Below, in pieces: positions 19,319-28,509 of a DNA stretch of 64,000 nt. Within the stretch, counting starts at the first letter, position 1. Each line of letters opens with the position of its first letter. The stretch comes from G963665545 sp963665545 (GTDB lineage: Bacteria > Pseudomonadota > Gammaproteobacteria > Xanthomonadales > SZUA-36): contig CAXXKZ010000009.1 in the NCBI GenBank assembly GCA_963665545.2, positions 37,070-101,069 on the forward strand. The letters run 5' to 3'. A model generated the notes under the pieces. It was not told the origin of the DNA and did not search any database. It was given only the letters and a program-made list of their open reading frames with translations. The position numbers and the translations under genes are program-made.

Positions 19319-21154
19319 TTAGGCAAAGCGTCTGAAGCCGACCATGCCTACAGCCAGCATCAACAGCGCCATCAGTGCCAGGCCGTATTGGCTCAGCGTC
19401 GGGATGCCTTCGTAAATGCGCGTGTTGTAGATCGTGCATTCGGTATCCTCGATGCCAGGCGCCAGCAGGATCTCATCACAGTCAGAGTGATCGCTCTCCA
19501 CCGAACTGTCGCGAATCCTCTCGTAGGCCATGCAGACCGTCTGGTTGGTTGGAATATCCCAGTTCGGCAGTACAGAGAAGAACTTGGACTGCTTCATGTC
19601 GGCATCAATAATCGTCGTGCTTGAACCGCCAGTAATCACCGTCTGTCCAGGTGTTGCCGTGAATCGGGATGCCATCGTCGTAATAATCGGTCACATAGCG
19701 AACGTTGCTGCATTCCCAGAAGACCCTGGCCCGCAGTGAATTGTTGAATTCCGGGAACTCGTCAAACCACTGTTTAATCACCTCAACATCAACATCCAGC
19801 AGTTCGTTGAAAATCTCGCAACGGGCCTCTTCGCCACCGACAATATCGGTGAAGTGACAACCGCTGCCGGCGGGCTCGTTCGAAGCCGAACCGAAGACCA
19901 GCAAATCACCTTCATTTTCAATGCTCGCGAAGTAATGCGGCAGATAGCCAGACACCGGCGTTTCGGTGACCGTGCAGTCCAATTCGCCACTGTTAAACTC
20001 GATAATCACCCACTTGATCTCCCAGGGGCTCATATCCGGCGTGATGATCTTGGTGTGGTCCGGAATCAGGCCGGTGTTGCAGTCGATGCTCACTTCAACC
20101 GCCGTTTCGGCGTCATCGCTGAAGATCTTGTTGACTTCAAAGGTCGCGCGGGTCGGGGCGTTGACGAATTCACAGCCCTCAAATGTGCCCTGGGGCGGTA
20201 ACGGGTCGGTACCCCAGCACGCGCTGGAAATACTGACGTTGTAGTAGTTCAACGCCAGATCGCTTTCCTCTACGTGGCACTCGGTATTGCCATCATTACC
20301 TGTGTTGTAGCCCTGGACCCACAATTGACCGGTCGCACCGGGGGAAACCTGAATGGGTGAGTTGGTCTCGAATTCGGCGCCTTGCGGGCCGATCGTATCG
20401 GGATTGCACACCAGTGACATGGTCACTGCGCCTTGTGCACCATCGGTGTAGACCTTATCGACAAAGTAATCTGAGCGATTCAGTATCACCTGTATCGTAC
20501 AAGTTTCGTCTGCTACAAGATCGCCGCAATTTACCGGCGTAAAGATCTCGTAGCCGGCAGGAATGGCGCTTGCGTCCATTGACCCCACGCAATCGAGGGC
20601 CGGCGAATCAGGAATATCTGAAACAAGGAAGGTTGCGTTACCACCGGTGTCAGCGTCGTCGGTGTTGGTCGACCCGGGAGAGCTGTCGCCATGCACATCC
20701 CCCACGTTGCAGGTCAATCTCACTTTCAGGTCGCCGGGGTTGCCATTGGGTACGTCAATGGTGACGGTGATATTCTTATCATCGTCTTCAATGAAACCCT
20801 GCGCCGGGCTGTCGACAATGACTACCCCCGCGTGGCCCGCCACCTGATCCACCTGAACGATGAACACCGAACTCTGAACGGTCAGGAGAAGGTCTTCCGT
20901 TTCTTCTACGAGAATGTCCTGTTGGACATCAACCATAACATCAATGACTTCACCCGCTGCTATGCACTTCGCACTATCAACAGCGGTGTAATCAGCACCT
21001 GCTGTAGCCTTATCAGCGCTGATTCCTAGTGATGTTTGCCAATAAATATTATGACAGGTCCGGTTATCATTACCGCGCTTAATTTCAAACATTTGGACCG
21101 TGTCATCACGTTCGTTCACCGTAAAACCAGTTACGGTAATCTCTGCCTGCAACT
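19319..21154 (-). pseudogene. Calx-beta/IPTL-CTERM surface protein, 5'-truncated by IS256 and frameshifted
   Basis: The preserved part encodes about 610 residues. It starts in a Calx-beta-like motif (ATAGADYTAVDS followed by a V-D-E-rich strand), continues with repeated beta domains containing paired cysteines (CNPDT, CEFVNAPTRATFEVNK, CEIFNELLDVDVEV), and ends in IPTLSQYGLALMALL, a helix and GFRRFA. The signal peptide and true start are missing because the IS256 end at 21155 cuts the frame. A one-base shift near 19607 joins the DGDYWRFKHDDY part to DADMKQSKFF. Likely an exported surface or adhesion-type protein when intact. Confidence 0.75.
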
Positions 21155-22539
21155 GAGTTATGATCGAATCTGGTGTTTGAGCAGTTGAAAAAAAGCGGCG
21201 TATCTGGTTGATTTGTTGTTACCAAACTTCAAAGCAACCAAAGGAGATACGCCACTATGAACAAGAATAATGTTATTGAACTGGAACGTCGAGCAATCAG
21301 TGCCGATCCGTTGACCGAATTGCTCAAAGAAGGCGCCCGGAAGCTGCTCGCCGAAGCGGTGGAAAGTGAAGTCCAGGAGCTGCTGGCCAAGTATCAGGAT
21401 TGGCGTACCGAATCAGGTCATGCCGGTGTGGTGCGCAACGGTTACCTGCCAGAACGTGAGTTGCAGACCGGCCTGGGACCGATCCGGGTGAGAATTCCCA
21501 AGGTGCGCTCGAAGACCGGTGAAGCAGTGAGTTTTCAGTCGGTGCTGGTGCCGCCATATGTGCGCAAGACAGCGACTTTCGAGGCAGCCATTCCGTGGTT
21601 GTACCTCAAAGGGGTATCCAGCGGTGAGATGGCTGAGGCGTTGCGGGTACTGGTGGGCCCGCAGGCACAGGGTCTGTCGGCCAGCACGGTATCCCGCCTG
21701 AAACAGGTATGGGCGGAGGAATATCGAGCGTGGAGCCAGCGTCGCCTGGGACAGGACCGGTGGGTGTATGTCTGGGCTGATGGTGTCTACAGTGGGCTGC
21801 GGGCGGAGGATGCCAAGCTCTGCGCGCTGGTGATCATTGGTGTCAATGAACGCGGCGAAAAACATTTTCTGGCGATTGAGGACGGGGTGCGGGAATCGAC
21901 TCAGAGTTGGCGTGAGGTGTTGCTGAATCTGAAGTCGCGCGGCATGAGCGCCCCACAACTGGCGATTGGTGATGGTGCGATGGGTTTTTGGGCGGCGCTG
22001 GATGAAATCTTTCCGGCCAGCCGCCAGCAACGCTGCTGGATGCACAAGACCATGAATGTACTGAATTGTTTGCCGAAATCCGCACAACCCAAAGCCAAGC
22101 AGGCCCTGCACGCCATCTGGCAGGCGGAAACCAAGGATGATGCAAACAAGGCGTTTGATTTGTTTATTGAGATCTTTGAGGCGAAATACCCGAAAGCGAC
22201 GAGCTGTTTGCTCAAGGATCGGGATGAACTGTTGGCATTTTATGATTTTCCGGCCCAACACTGGCAGAGCATCCGGACCAGCAACCCGATTGAATCCACC
22301 TTTGCCACCATCCGCCACCGGACCAAAAGATCCAAAGGTTGTCTGACGCGCAATGGCATGTTGCATATGATGTTCAAATTGAGCCAGTGTGCGGAAAAGA
22401 AATGGCGCCGGCTACGCGGCTTTGATTACCTGGCCAAGGTGATTACGGGGGTGAAATTCAAAGATGGGATCGAGGTAAAAGAGATTGATCAGGTCGCCGC
22501 TTGAATCAAATGGCTAAACACCAGATTTGACAATAGCTC
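21155..22539 (+). mobile_element. IS256-family insertion sequence, copy 1
   Basis: A 1385-bp element with imperfect 24-bp terminal inverted repeats: GAGTTATGATCGAATCTGG at the left end and, read inward, GAGCTATTGTCAAATCTGG at the right; about 20 of 24 positions match. The flanks (cctgcaact left, gtgcacgcg right) do not form a target duplication, unlike copy 2, so sequence next to this copy has been lost or rearranged. Confidence 0.9.
21257..22504 (+). CDS. IS256-family (mutator-type) transposase, copy 1
   Basis: A 415-residue DDE transposase of the Transposase_mut family. Asp in YVWADGVYSGLR, Asp in LAIGDGAMGFWAAL, the C/H-containing QRCWMHKTMNVLN, and Glu in SNPIESTFATIRHRT are present. AAGGAG lies just upstream of the ATG. 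The translation is identical to the copy at 49731-50978, so both insertions are recent or one derives from the other. It appears functional. Confidence 0.96.
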   Translation: MNKNNVIELERRAISADPLTELLKEGARKLLAEAVESEVQELLAKYQDWRTESGHAGVVRNGYLPERELQTGLGPIRVRIPKVRSKTGEAVSFQSVLVPPYVRKTATFEAAIPWLYLKGVSSGEMAEALRVLVGPQAQGLSASTVSRLKQVWAEEYRAWSQRRLGQDRWVYVWADGVYSGLRAEDAKLCALVIIGVNERGEKHFLAIEDGVRESTQSWREVLLNLKSRGMSAPQLAIGDGAMGFWAALDEIFPASRQQRCWMHKTMNVLNCLPKSAQPKAKQALHAIWQAETKDDANKAFDLFIEIFEAKYPKATSCLLKDRDELLAFYDFPAQHWQSIRTSNPIESTFATIRHRTKRSKGCLTRNGMLHMMFKLSQCAEKKWRRLRGFDYLAKVITGVKFKDGIEVKEIDQVAA

Positions 22540-22723
22540 GTGCACGCGCATCCATGAGCATACTTGGCTATTTGTCTTCGTGAAATGCTGGTAGGGGCCC
22601 TCACCCGGTTTCTGGTGGTTCTACCCTTTGCTTGGCTCTATCGCCATTAGCAACTCCCCCACGCGCCGCAGGGCCTATCAACTGATTTGTTCGTGCACCG
22701 CGCCAGAGCTCTCCAAAAATTAT

Positions 22724-22738
22724 ATAGGTAATACCTAT
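22724..22738. promoter_or_regulatory. AT-rich palindrome, possible operator
   Basis: The 15-bp sequence ataggta-a-tacctat is a perfect inverted repeat within an AT-rich tract (about 22710-22780) upstream of the terminase-like remnant. The surrounding 22540-22813 stretch has no gene. It could be a phage-type operator; no regulator gene is seen. Confidence 0.3.
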
Positions 22739-22813
22739 TGCAATAGATATATACATAGATAATTGCTATTATTCCTGCACGACCTTTTGTGTACGATCAA
22801 GTTGGGAACAAGG

Positions 22814-23261
22814 ATGGCAACGCAGAAGAACGATTTAACTCCGAGACAGCAGCACTTCTGTCGGTGCGTAGCCAGCGGCATGGCACAGGCTCAAGCCTAT
22901 CGGGAAGCCTATGACTGTGTTGATGGCAGTCTCAGCAAAACCCAGCAGGAAAGCGCCAGTCGGCTGATGAGCAGACCCAAGGTCCGCGCAAGGGTCGAGG
23001 CGTTGATACGGCAGAAAGAGCGGGGATTAATAGCTGCTTCCCTGTCAGACCGTGAGCACGTCCTCAAGACCTTCCGCGATATGATCGACGAAGGCAGCAC
23101 AGATCAGTCTCGATTGAGGGCCGCTGAACTGCTGGGCAAGAACCATCGGTGTGTTCACTGACGTTAGGCAGAAGACAGTGCAGCGTTCAGCGGCAGACAT
23201 CCGCGAAGAACTAGAGCAGCGGCTTGCGGCATTGTCAGGGACTGACAGCGCAGTGCACTGA
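22814..23261 (+). pseudogene. Phage terminase small-subunit-like protein, frameshifted
   Basis: N-terminal LTPRQQHFCRCVASGM, AQAYREAY and SRLMSRPKVRARVEAL match the helix-turn-helix DNA-binding region of small terminase subunits. The frame breaks near 23138: deleting one A in CAAGAACC continues the protein as TIGVFTDVRQKTVQ to a stop at 23261, which is the usual family continuation. ATG 22814 has AAGG just upstream. No large terminase or other phage gene is present, so it is an isolated prophage remnant or a cargo fragment. Confidence 0.65.
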
Positions 23262-23344
23262 CGGCGCACGAGCCTGCGCCGGGCGGCGTTTCTCTCGGCA
23301 GCAATACCTGCCAGCAAACTAAGGCTCCGCTGTCCACCTGCGGA

Positions 23345-24564
23345 TTCAACCGGTCGACGCAACACATTGGTTAAATCGCTCTGCTGGCGTTTCATATTCT
23401 AGAGTTTTTCTGGGTCGCTCGTTCAAGCGTCGTGCCACAGCGTTCAATCTGTTTTGATGGATATTCGATAGGTCCATTCCCTTTGGGAAGTATTGTCTGA
23501 GTAGCCCATTGGTATTTTCGTTTGAACCACGCTGCCAGGGACTTCTTGGGTCACAAAAGTACACCTTGATGTTGGTATCCAAACTGAAGCGTTTGTGATC
23601 AGCCATCTCCTTGCCGCAATCCCAGGTCAGTGATTTGTAGAGTTCGCGCGGTAACTTGCGCGCTTGCTTGATCAGTACGTCGATCACAGTCTTGGTGTCC
23701 TTGCTCGGTACCCTGGCCAGCATCACATAACGGCTGTGCCGCTCTACCAGGGTCGCGATCTGGCTGTTGTGTGTGCCGATGAGGAGATCGCCTTCCCAGT
23801 GGCCCGGTACCGCGCGGTCTTCGGCTTCGGCCGGTCGCTGGCGGATCGAAACGGTGTCAAGAATCCGACCGTGATCGGGTGTCTTCTGCGTATGATGCCG
23901 CGAGCGACGCATCGCACGCGTGCGCCTTAAGTGTTGTAACAGCTCTTTCTTCAAGGCGCCGCGGGCCTGGATAAAGAGCGTGCCGTAAATGGTTTCGTGT
24001 GACACCCGTTCGTTCTCGTCATCGGGGCAGGTACGCTTCAGCCAACCGGCAATTTGCTGTGGCGACCACCCAATCTGCATCTTCTTTGCCATGATCCGTG
24101 CTAAAGCAGGGTTGGTTGCCAGTTTACAGGGCTTGGGACGGTGTGCCCGGTGCCAGGCTGCCTTGTCACCTTTATTGGCTCGGTAACCTCGCCGACCGCC
24201 GTTGCGGTGTATCTCACGGCTAACCGTGGACGGTGCTCGCCCTAGTGAGGTTGCTATCGATCGGATCGAATCACCGGCCACAATACCGCGCGAGATCTCT
24301 TCACGTTCCGACAGGGTAAGGGCCAGTCTGGAACGCTTCCGCAGTATCGGGCGGATGCCGCCAGTAACCGCCAGGTGGCGCTGAATAGATGAGTGACTGC
24401 TGCCCAACAGCCGGGCAACTTTATGCGTTGAATCGCCGCGCTGCCAGCGGTCCCACATAGTTGCCTTGTCCGCTTCGGTGAAATGATATCTGGAACGGTG
24501 AATCTTCATCAGCAACATCCTCCTCCCTCATATTAGAGATTAGGTGTTGCATCGACCGGTTGAA
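23345..24564 (-). mobile_element. IS30-family insertion sequence, copy 1
   Basis: About 1220 bp bounded by 21-bp inverted repeats (TTCAACCGGTCGA then GCAACAC, one internal difference) at 23345-23365 and 24544-24564. No target duplication is obvious. The flank beyond 24564 is a repeat also present beside copy 2. Confidence 0.85.
23346..24518 (-). CDS. IS30-family transposase, copy 1
   Basis: A 390-residue IS30 transposase with two N-terminal helix-turn-helix segments (STHKVARLLGSSHSSIQRH and SIRSIATSLGRAPSTVSRE) and a C-terminal integrase core: Asp in GHWEGDLLIG, Asp in TWDCGKEMADH, Glu in RGSNENTNGLLRQYFPKG. The C-terminal residues CVASTG are encoded by the right-end inverted repeat. The frame is complete, so the element may be active. 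Confidence 0.95.
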   Translation of the reverse strand: MLLMKIHRSRYHFTEADKATMWDRWQRGDSTHKVARLLGSSHSSIQRHLAVTGGIRPILRKRSRLALTLSEREEISRGIVAGDSIRSIATSLGRAPSTVSREIHRNGGRRGYRANKGDKAAWHRAHRPKPCKLATNPALARIMAKKMQIGWSPQQIAGWLKRTCPDDENERVSHETIYGTLFIQARGALKKELLQHLRRTRAMRRSRHHTQKTPDHGRILDTVSIRQRPAEAEDRAVPGHWEGDLLIGTHNSQIATLVERHSRYVMLARVPSKDTKTVIDVLIKQARKLPRELYKSLTWDCGKEMADHKRFSLDTNIKVYFCDPRSPWQRGSNENTNGLLRQYFPKGMDLSNIHQNRLNAVARRLNERPRKTLEYETPAERFNQCVASTG

Positions 24565-24631
24565 CTCACAACCTCAAAGCAGCCCAATTTTAGTCGAGAA
24601 TTTCTGTGCTAAATCCGACGGCTCTCGGCCA
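24565..24631. repeat. Dispersed repeat flanking IS30, copy A
   Basis: 67 bp directly outside the IS30 end, beginning ctcacaacctcaaagc and ending gctctcggcca. It aligns with 46146-46212 (reverse strand) at about 80 per cent identity by eye, while the two IS30 bodies are nearly identical. It is therefore an older repeat that serves as insertion target. Confidence 0.7.
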
Positions 24632-24671
24632 GATATAGTCATTTCGATCCACTTTCAGCGATACTCATTGC

Positions 24672-24885
24672 AACTGACAGGTACTGTCGGTGAGAGTGGA
24701 ACATGCACTTGCGAACTACGAATAAATCGGCCAAAACACTCGATGTTCACCGCTTCTACTTCGAGTTCACAAGTGCGCTTGAGTTCGATAACGAACACTC
24801 AGGGCTCGCCGTCCAACCGGCTCACCTATATTTGCTTCGCAGAACTCAGGCATGCATGTTCCAACCGGTAATTTAACACCAGGAG
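24672..24885 (+). ncRNA. Candidate bridge RNA of IS110 element A
   Basis: The 5' non-coding region is conserved between the two related IS110 elements. A 12-bp long-range stem is visible: 24705-24716 (GCACTTGCGAAC) with 24765-24776 (GTTCACAAGTGC), enclosing a 48-nt loop. In element B the arms are GCACCCGCGGAC and GTCCGCAGGTGC, so at least two base pairs change together (T-A to C-G and A-T to G-C) while pairing is kept. That covariation supports a structured RNA. Location upstream of an IS110 transposase matches known bridge RNAs. Confidence 0.6.
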
Positions 24886-24892
24886 TGCACCA

Positions 24893-26146
24893 ATGAAAAC
24901 CATGACAATGCAACCCTATGCTGCCTTTGTTGGTATTGACTGGGCAGACACCAAACATGATGTGTGTATTCAGCCAGCGGATAGCCTGCGAAGAGAGTTC
25001 GCGGTCATTCCGCACAAAGTTGAAGAGATTGATGCGTGGGCGCGATCGTTACACAGACGTTTCTCTGGGCCCATTGCTATTGCTTTAGAACTATCGAAAG
25101 GGCCGCTCGTCTATGCATTACAAAAGTACGATTACTTTGTCATCTTTCCAATCAATCCATCAACCCTGGCCAAATATCGTGAGGCGTTTCAGCCCAGCCG
25201 TGCCAAAGATGATCCTACCGATGCTGAGCTGGCATTAGATTTGATCCTTCGGCATCCGGAACGGTTTGAACCGATGCAGCCACAAAGCGTTGAAATACGC
25301 AAACTGGCAGCACTGGTTGAGCACCGACGACGATTGGTCAGTGATCGAGTGCGACTCACCAACAGATTGCGCAACACCTTGAAACAGTACTATCCACAGA
25401 CCTTGGAATGGTTTGATCGGATCAACACAAAGCTGTTCTGTGACTTTATTCAACGCTGGCCAACACTCATACAGGTGAAACGCGCCAGAACCACGACCTT
25501 GATGACTTTTTTCCGCGCTGGGCACACGCGCAATCCTGCGTTACTTGAAACACGTCTGGCGTCCATCAGATCAAGTCAGCATTTAACCCTGGATGAGGCA
25601 GTGATCGCCCCCAACAAGTTACATGCACTGATGCTTGTCGGTATGTTGCAAGTGATTCTTGATGCCATAAAGACTTACGATCAAACCATCGCTGAGCTTG
25701 CCCCTAAACACCATGATTATGATTTGTTCAGTTCGCTACCCGGTGCAGGACCATCGCTTGCACCACGTTTACTGGTGGCCTTTGGCGAGCAGAGAAATCG
25801 GTTTAAGAATGCCGCTGAGCTACAGAAGTACGCCGGCATTGCGCCAGTAACTGAACGTAGCGGCACTAAACACTGGGTACACTGGCGATAGCGTTGTCCC
25901 AACTTCGTCAGACAGACCTTTGTTGAATGGGCGGCACAAACTATTAACAAGTCGTACTGGGCAGGTGAGTACTATCGACAACAACGTGAAAAGGGCAGTG
26001 GTCATCAATCCGCACTGAGGGCACTTGCATTCAAGTGGATCCGCATTCTTTACCGTTGTTGGCAAACCAGGACTCAGTATGATGAAGCAACATATCTCAA
26101 AGCCTTACTGCGTCGTGGATCTCCACTGGTGGCAAAAGCTGTCTAA
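24893..26146 (+). pseudogene. IS110-family transposase A, amber-interrupted
   Basis: A 417-codon reading frame with an in-frame TAG at 25889-25891 after THWVHWR; translation continues RCPNFVRQTFVEWAAQT to a TAA at 26146. Element B has Trp (TGG) at that position. RuvC-like motifs GIDWADTKHDV, ALELSKGPLV and DDPTDAELALDL, and the Transposase_20 segment LPGAGPSLAPRLLVAFGEQ, are intact. The truncated 332-residue product lacks the C-terminal region with the family segment up to YRCWQTRTQYDEA. Confidence 0.8.
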
Positions 26147-26218
26147 AAAATAGTTTCAAAACGACTCAGGGCCAGAAGCGGCCGTTGTTTGAATTCAAGC
26201 AGATTGGCGTTTGGGATC

Positions 26219-26860
26219 TCAGTAGGGACAGGTATTGATGTCAACACCCACGGCTGATCGTTTAACACCGTCTTTATAACAACCGTTGTTCCAATACCCG
26301 ATGGAGTTAACGCCATCGGTTCGAAATAAACCGCCAAAGCCGTGGGGTTTGCCTCTTTGAAACTCGCCGATATAACGGTTGCCATCAGCCCAGGCCCACA
26401 TACCCACGCCATTTTCTACTCCGCGAACCCACTCGCCCAGGAAACGATCGCCATTAGCGCGAACCCATTGGCCTGAACCATGCCACACGTTGGCTACCCA
26501 GCCTCCGTTGTAAGAACTTCCGTCGGAATAAACATTTTTGCCTCTACCATTTGGCTTGCCGTCTACGAAGTCTCCCTCGTAAATTTCTCCGGAGGCAGAA
26601 ACGTGTTTGCCTCTACCATTTCTTCTGCCATCAACGTAGCCACCTTCGTAACGAGCGCCCATTTTCCCATCCAGAAACCAGATCAGAACACCTGATCCTG
26701 TCGCATAGCCATCTTTGCAACTTCCAGACCAGGTTATGGTTTCATTCGGTTTGGGACCGGCATTCCAGACGCGACAGCCGGCCGAGGAGTCCGCGATCCA
26801 TTCTCCAGCAAAAACGCTTGCCGAAGCGAACGATACGATGAATAGAATTAAGTACTTCAC
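26219..26860 (-). CDS. Secreted MORN-repeat protein
   Basis: A 213-residue protein from GTG 26860 (GAGAGG seven bases upstream). An upstream ATG near 26899 is an alternative start. A signal peptide ends near SVFAGEW. Five MORN units follow (YEGGYVDGRRNGRGK, YEGDFVDGKPNGRGK, YNGGWVANVWHGSGQ, FLGEWVRGVENGVGM, YIGEFQRGKPHGFGG). The C-terminus contains two Cys. MORN proteins act in surface or membrane association; the function here is unknown. It lies between two inverted IS110 elements with no other gene, which suggests cargo acquired by transfer. Confidence 0.75.
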   Translation of the reverse strand: MKYLILFIVSFASASVFAGEWIADSSAGCRVWNAGPKPNETITWSGSCKDGYATGSGVLIWFLDGKMGARYEGGYVDGRRNGRGKHVSASGEIYEGDFVDGKPNGRGKNVYSDGSSYNGGWVANVWHGSGQWVRANGDRFLGEWVRGVENGVGMWAWADGNRYIGEFQRGKPHGFGGLFRTDGVNSIGYWNNGCYKDGVKRSAVGVDINTCPY

Positions 26861-27229
26861 TTTTGCACCTCTCTTTAGTTTCCTCGTAATGCGATTCATG
26901 AATCTGGAATGCAGAAGCACAACAATAACAACAGATTCGAAATTCTGAAAGGCAAAAGATTAAACACTATATTGCCAGAATTCCTCGGATAGAAGAGAAC
27001 AACCCGTCACACCAGCTTTTGGGACAGAAAACCGCGAATACTGATCCTATCAGGGCATCCAATAAAAACCCCAGCCATTTCTGACCAGGGCAACGGCAAG
27101 GGGAACACGTTTCACTTGTCCTGCCTGATCTTGGCTGGCCTGTATGTAGGAAACCGACTCGTTTAGGAGTCAGAAATCACAGCTTTGGCCAAAAGTTGCA
27201 ATGGCTGCTTCACGCCCTGAGTTATTCCG
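26861..27229. other. Intergenic stretch without a recognisable gene
   Basis: 369 bp upstream of the MORN gene and downstream of IS110 element B. No ORF with family features and no strong terminator are seen. The part nearest 27200 belongs to the shared downstream end of the IS110 elements (ACTCAGGGC on the minus strand). Confidence 0.4.
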
Positions 27230-27328
27230 TCAAGTACTTTCTACCACCGCACCTAATTGATCAAGCAAGGGAGAGCCGCGCCGACGTAATGCTTCGAGAT
27301 AAATCATTTCATCGTAGGGTTTACGCGC

Positions 27329-28501
27329 CTACCAACATCTGTACAGGATGCGGATCCACTTGAACGCCAGCGCTCGCACTGCTGCCTGATGAGAGGAGCC
27401 TTTGGCCTTTTGCTGCCGATAGTAGGCGCCCGCCCAGAACGATTTGTTGATGGTCTGAGCGGCCCATTCAACGAAGGTCTGGCGCAAGAAGGTCGGGCAC
27501 TGCCAGCGCCAATGCACCCAGTGTTTGCGGCCGCTGCGTTCAGTCACTGGCGCGACACCGGAGTACTGCTGCATTTGGGCCGCGGTAGTAAAGCGTTGTC
27601 GTTGTTCACCAAAGGCCACCAGCAGGCGTGGCGCCAGCGAGGGGCCGGCACCAGGTAGCGTGCTGAACAGCTCATAATCGGGGTGTTGTGGGGCCAGTTG
27701 TGCAATCTCATCGTCAAAGCGACGGATGGCCTGCAGAGTGACCCGCAATTGCTCAGCCAGGACCAGCGCGAGTAAACGATGTGGTGTCACCACCGCGGCA
27801 TCCCGGGTCAGCGGTGTTGCCGCTTTGATCGCCTGTTGGCGGCTCTCCAGGACCTGCGTGAAGCGCATGCTGTGCGCTTGGAAGAACCGTTCCAGCGTGC
27901 TGTTACGTGCCCGCTTGGCCTGCTCAAGGGTCGGCCAGCGAGTGATGAAGTCGCAGAACAGGGGCGTATTGATGCGCTCGAACCATTCCAGCACTTGAGG
28001 GTAGTATTGCTTCAGGGTACTGCGCAGTCGATTGGTGATTCGGACCCGATCATTGACCAGGTCCCGGCGCTGTTCCACCAAGGTGGCTAAGGCCCGCAAC
28101 TCCACACTCTGCGGCGCCAGTGGCGCGAAGCGATCCGGATGACACAACAGCAAATCCAGGGCCAGCTCGGCATCGGTGGGATCGTCCTTGGCCCGGCTGG
28201 GCGTAAAGGCTTCACGGTACTTGGCCAGGGTGGAAGGATTGATCGGAAACAGCACCAGGAAGTCATACTTTTGCAGGGCGTAAACGATCGGTCCTTTGGA
28301 CAACTCCAGCGCAATGGCGATCGGTCCGCCAAAGCGTTTGCGTAACGATTGTGCCCATTGCTCGATACCATCAACCTGGTGAGGGATAGAAGTAAACTCG
28401 CGTTGCTTACTGTCTGCTGCCTGCAAACAGACATCGTGCTTGGTGTCTGCCCAGTCAATGCCGATGTAGGCCGTGTATGCGTCATTCCTGAAATGGTTCA
28501 T
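27329..28501 (-). CDS. IS110-family transposase B, C-terminus shortened by an amber codon
   Basis: A 390-residue frame from ATG 28501 with the RuvC-like motifs GIDWADTKHDV, ALELSKGPIV and DDPTDAELALDL and the C-terminal LPGAGPSLAPRLLVAFGEQ. It stops at a TAG (27331-27329) after ILYRCW. The same frame continues for about 32 codons, similar to element A after its YRCWQ, to a TGA at 27230. The TAG therefore probably replaced a CAG. The lost tail is short, so activity may remain. ATG 28501 is preferred over 28693 because upstream residues overlap the conserved RNA leader. Confidence 0.8.
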   Translation of the reverse strand: MNHFRNDAYTAYIGIDWADTKHDVCLQAADSKQREFTSIPHQVDGIEQWAQSLRKRFGGPIAIALELSKGPIVYALQKYDFLVLFPINPSTLAKYREAFTPSRAKDDPTDAELALDLLLCHPDRFAPLAPQSVELRALATLVEQRRDLVNDRVRITNRLRSTLKQYYPQVLEWFERINTPLFCDFITRWPTLEQAKRARNSTLERFFQAHSMRFTQVLESRQQAIKAATPLTRDAAVVTPHRLLALVLAEQLRVTLQAIRRFDDEIAQLAPQHPDYELFSTLPGAGPSLAPRLLVAFGEQRQRFTTAAQMQQYSGVAPVTERSGRKHWVHWRWQCPTFLRQTFVEWAAQTINKSFWAGAYYRQQKAKGSSHQAAVRALAFKWIRILYRCW

Positions 28502-28509
28502 GTGCAGTC

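Larger units (their letters stand above)
24655..26185 (+). mobile_element. IS110-family element A (ends approximate)
   Basis: Defined by similarity to element B (27190-28750, opposite strand), which extends from about 230 bp before the transposase start to a shared downstream segment containing ACTCAGGGC. IS110 elements lack long terminal repeats, so the exact ends cannot be fixed from the sequence. Confidence 0.6.

Noticed and set aside
22540..23345. Functional prophage
   Set aside because: Only one terminase-like remnant is found; no capsid, portal, integrase or lysis genes accompany it.
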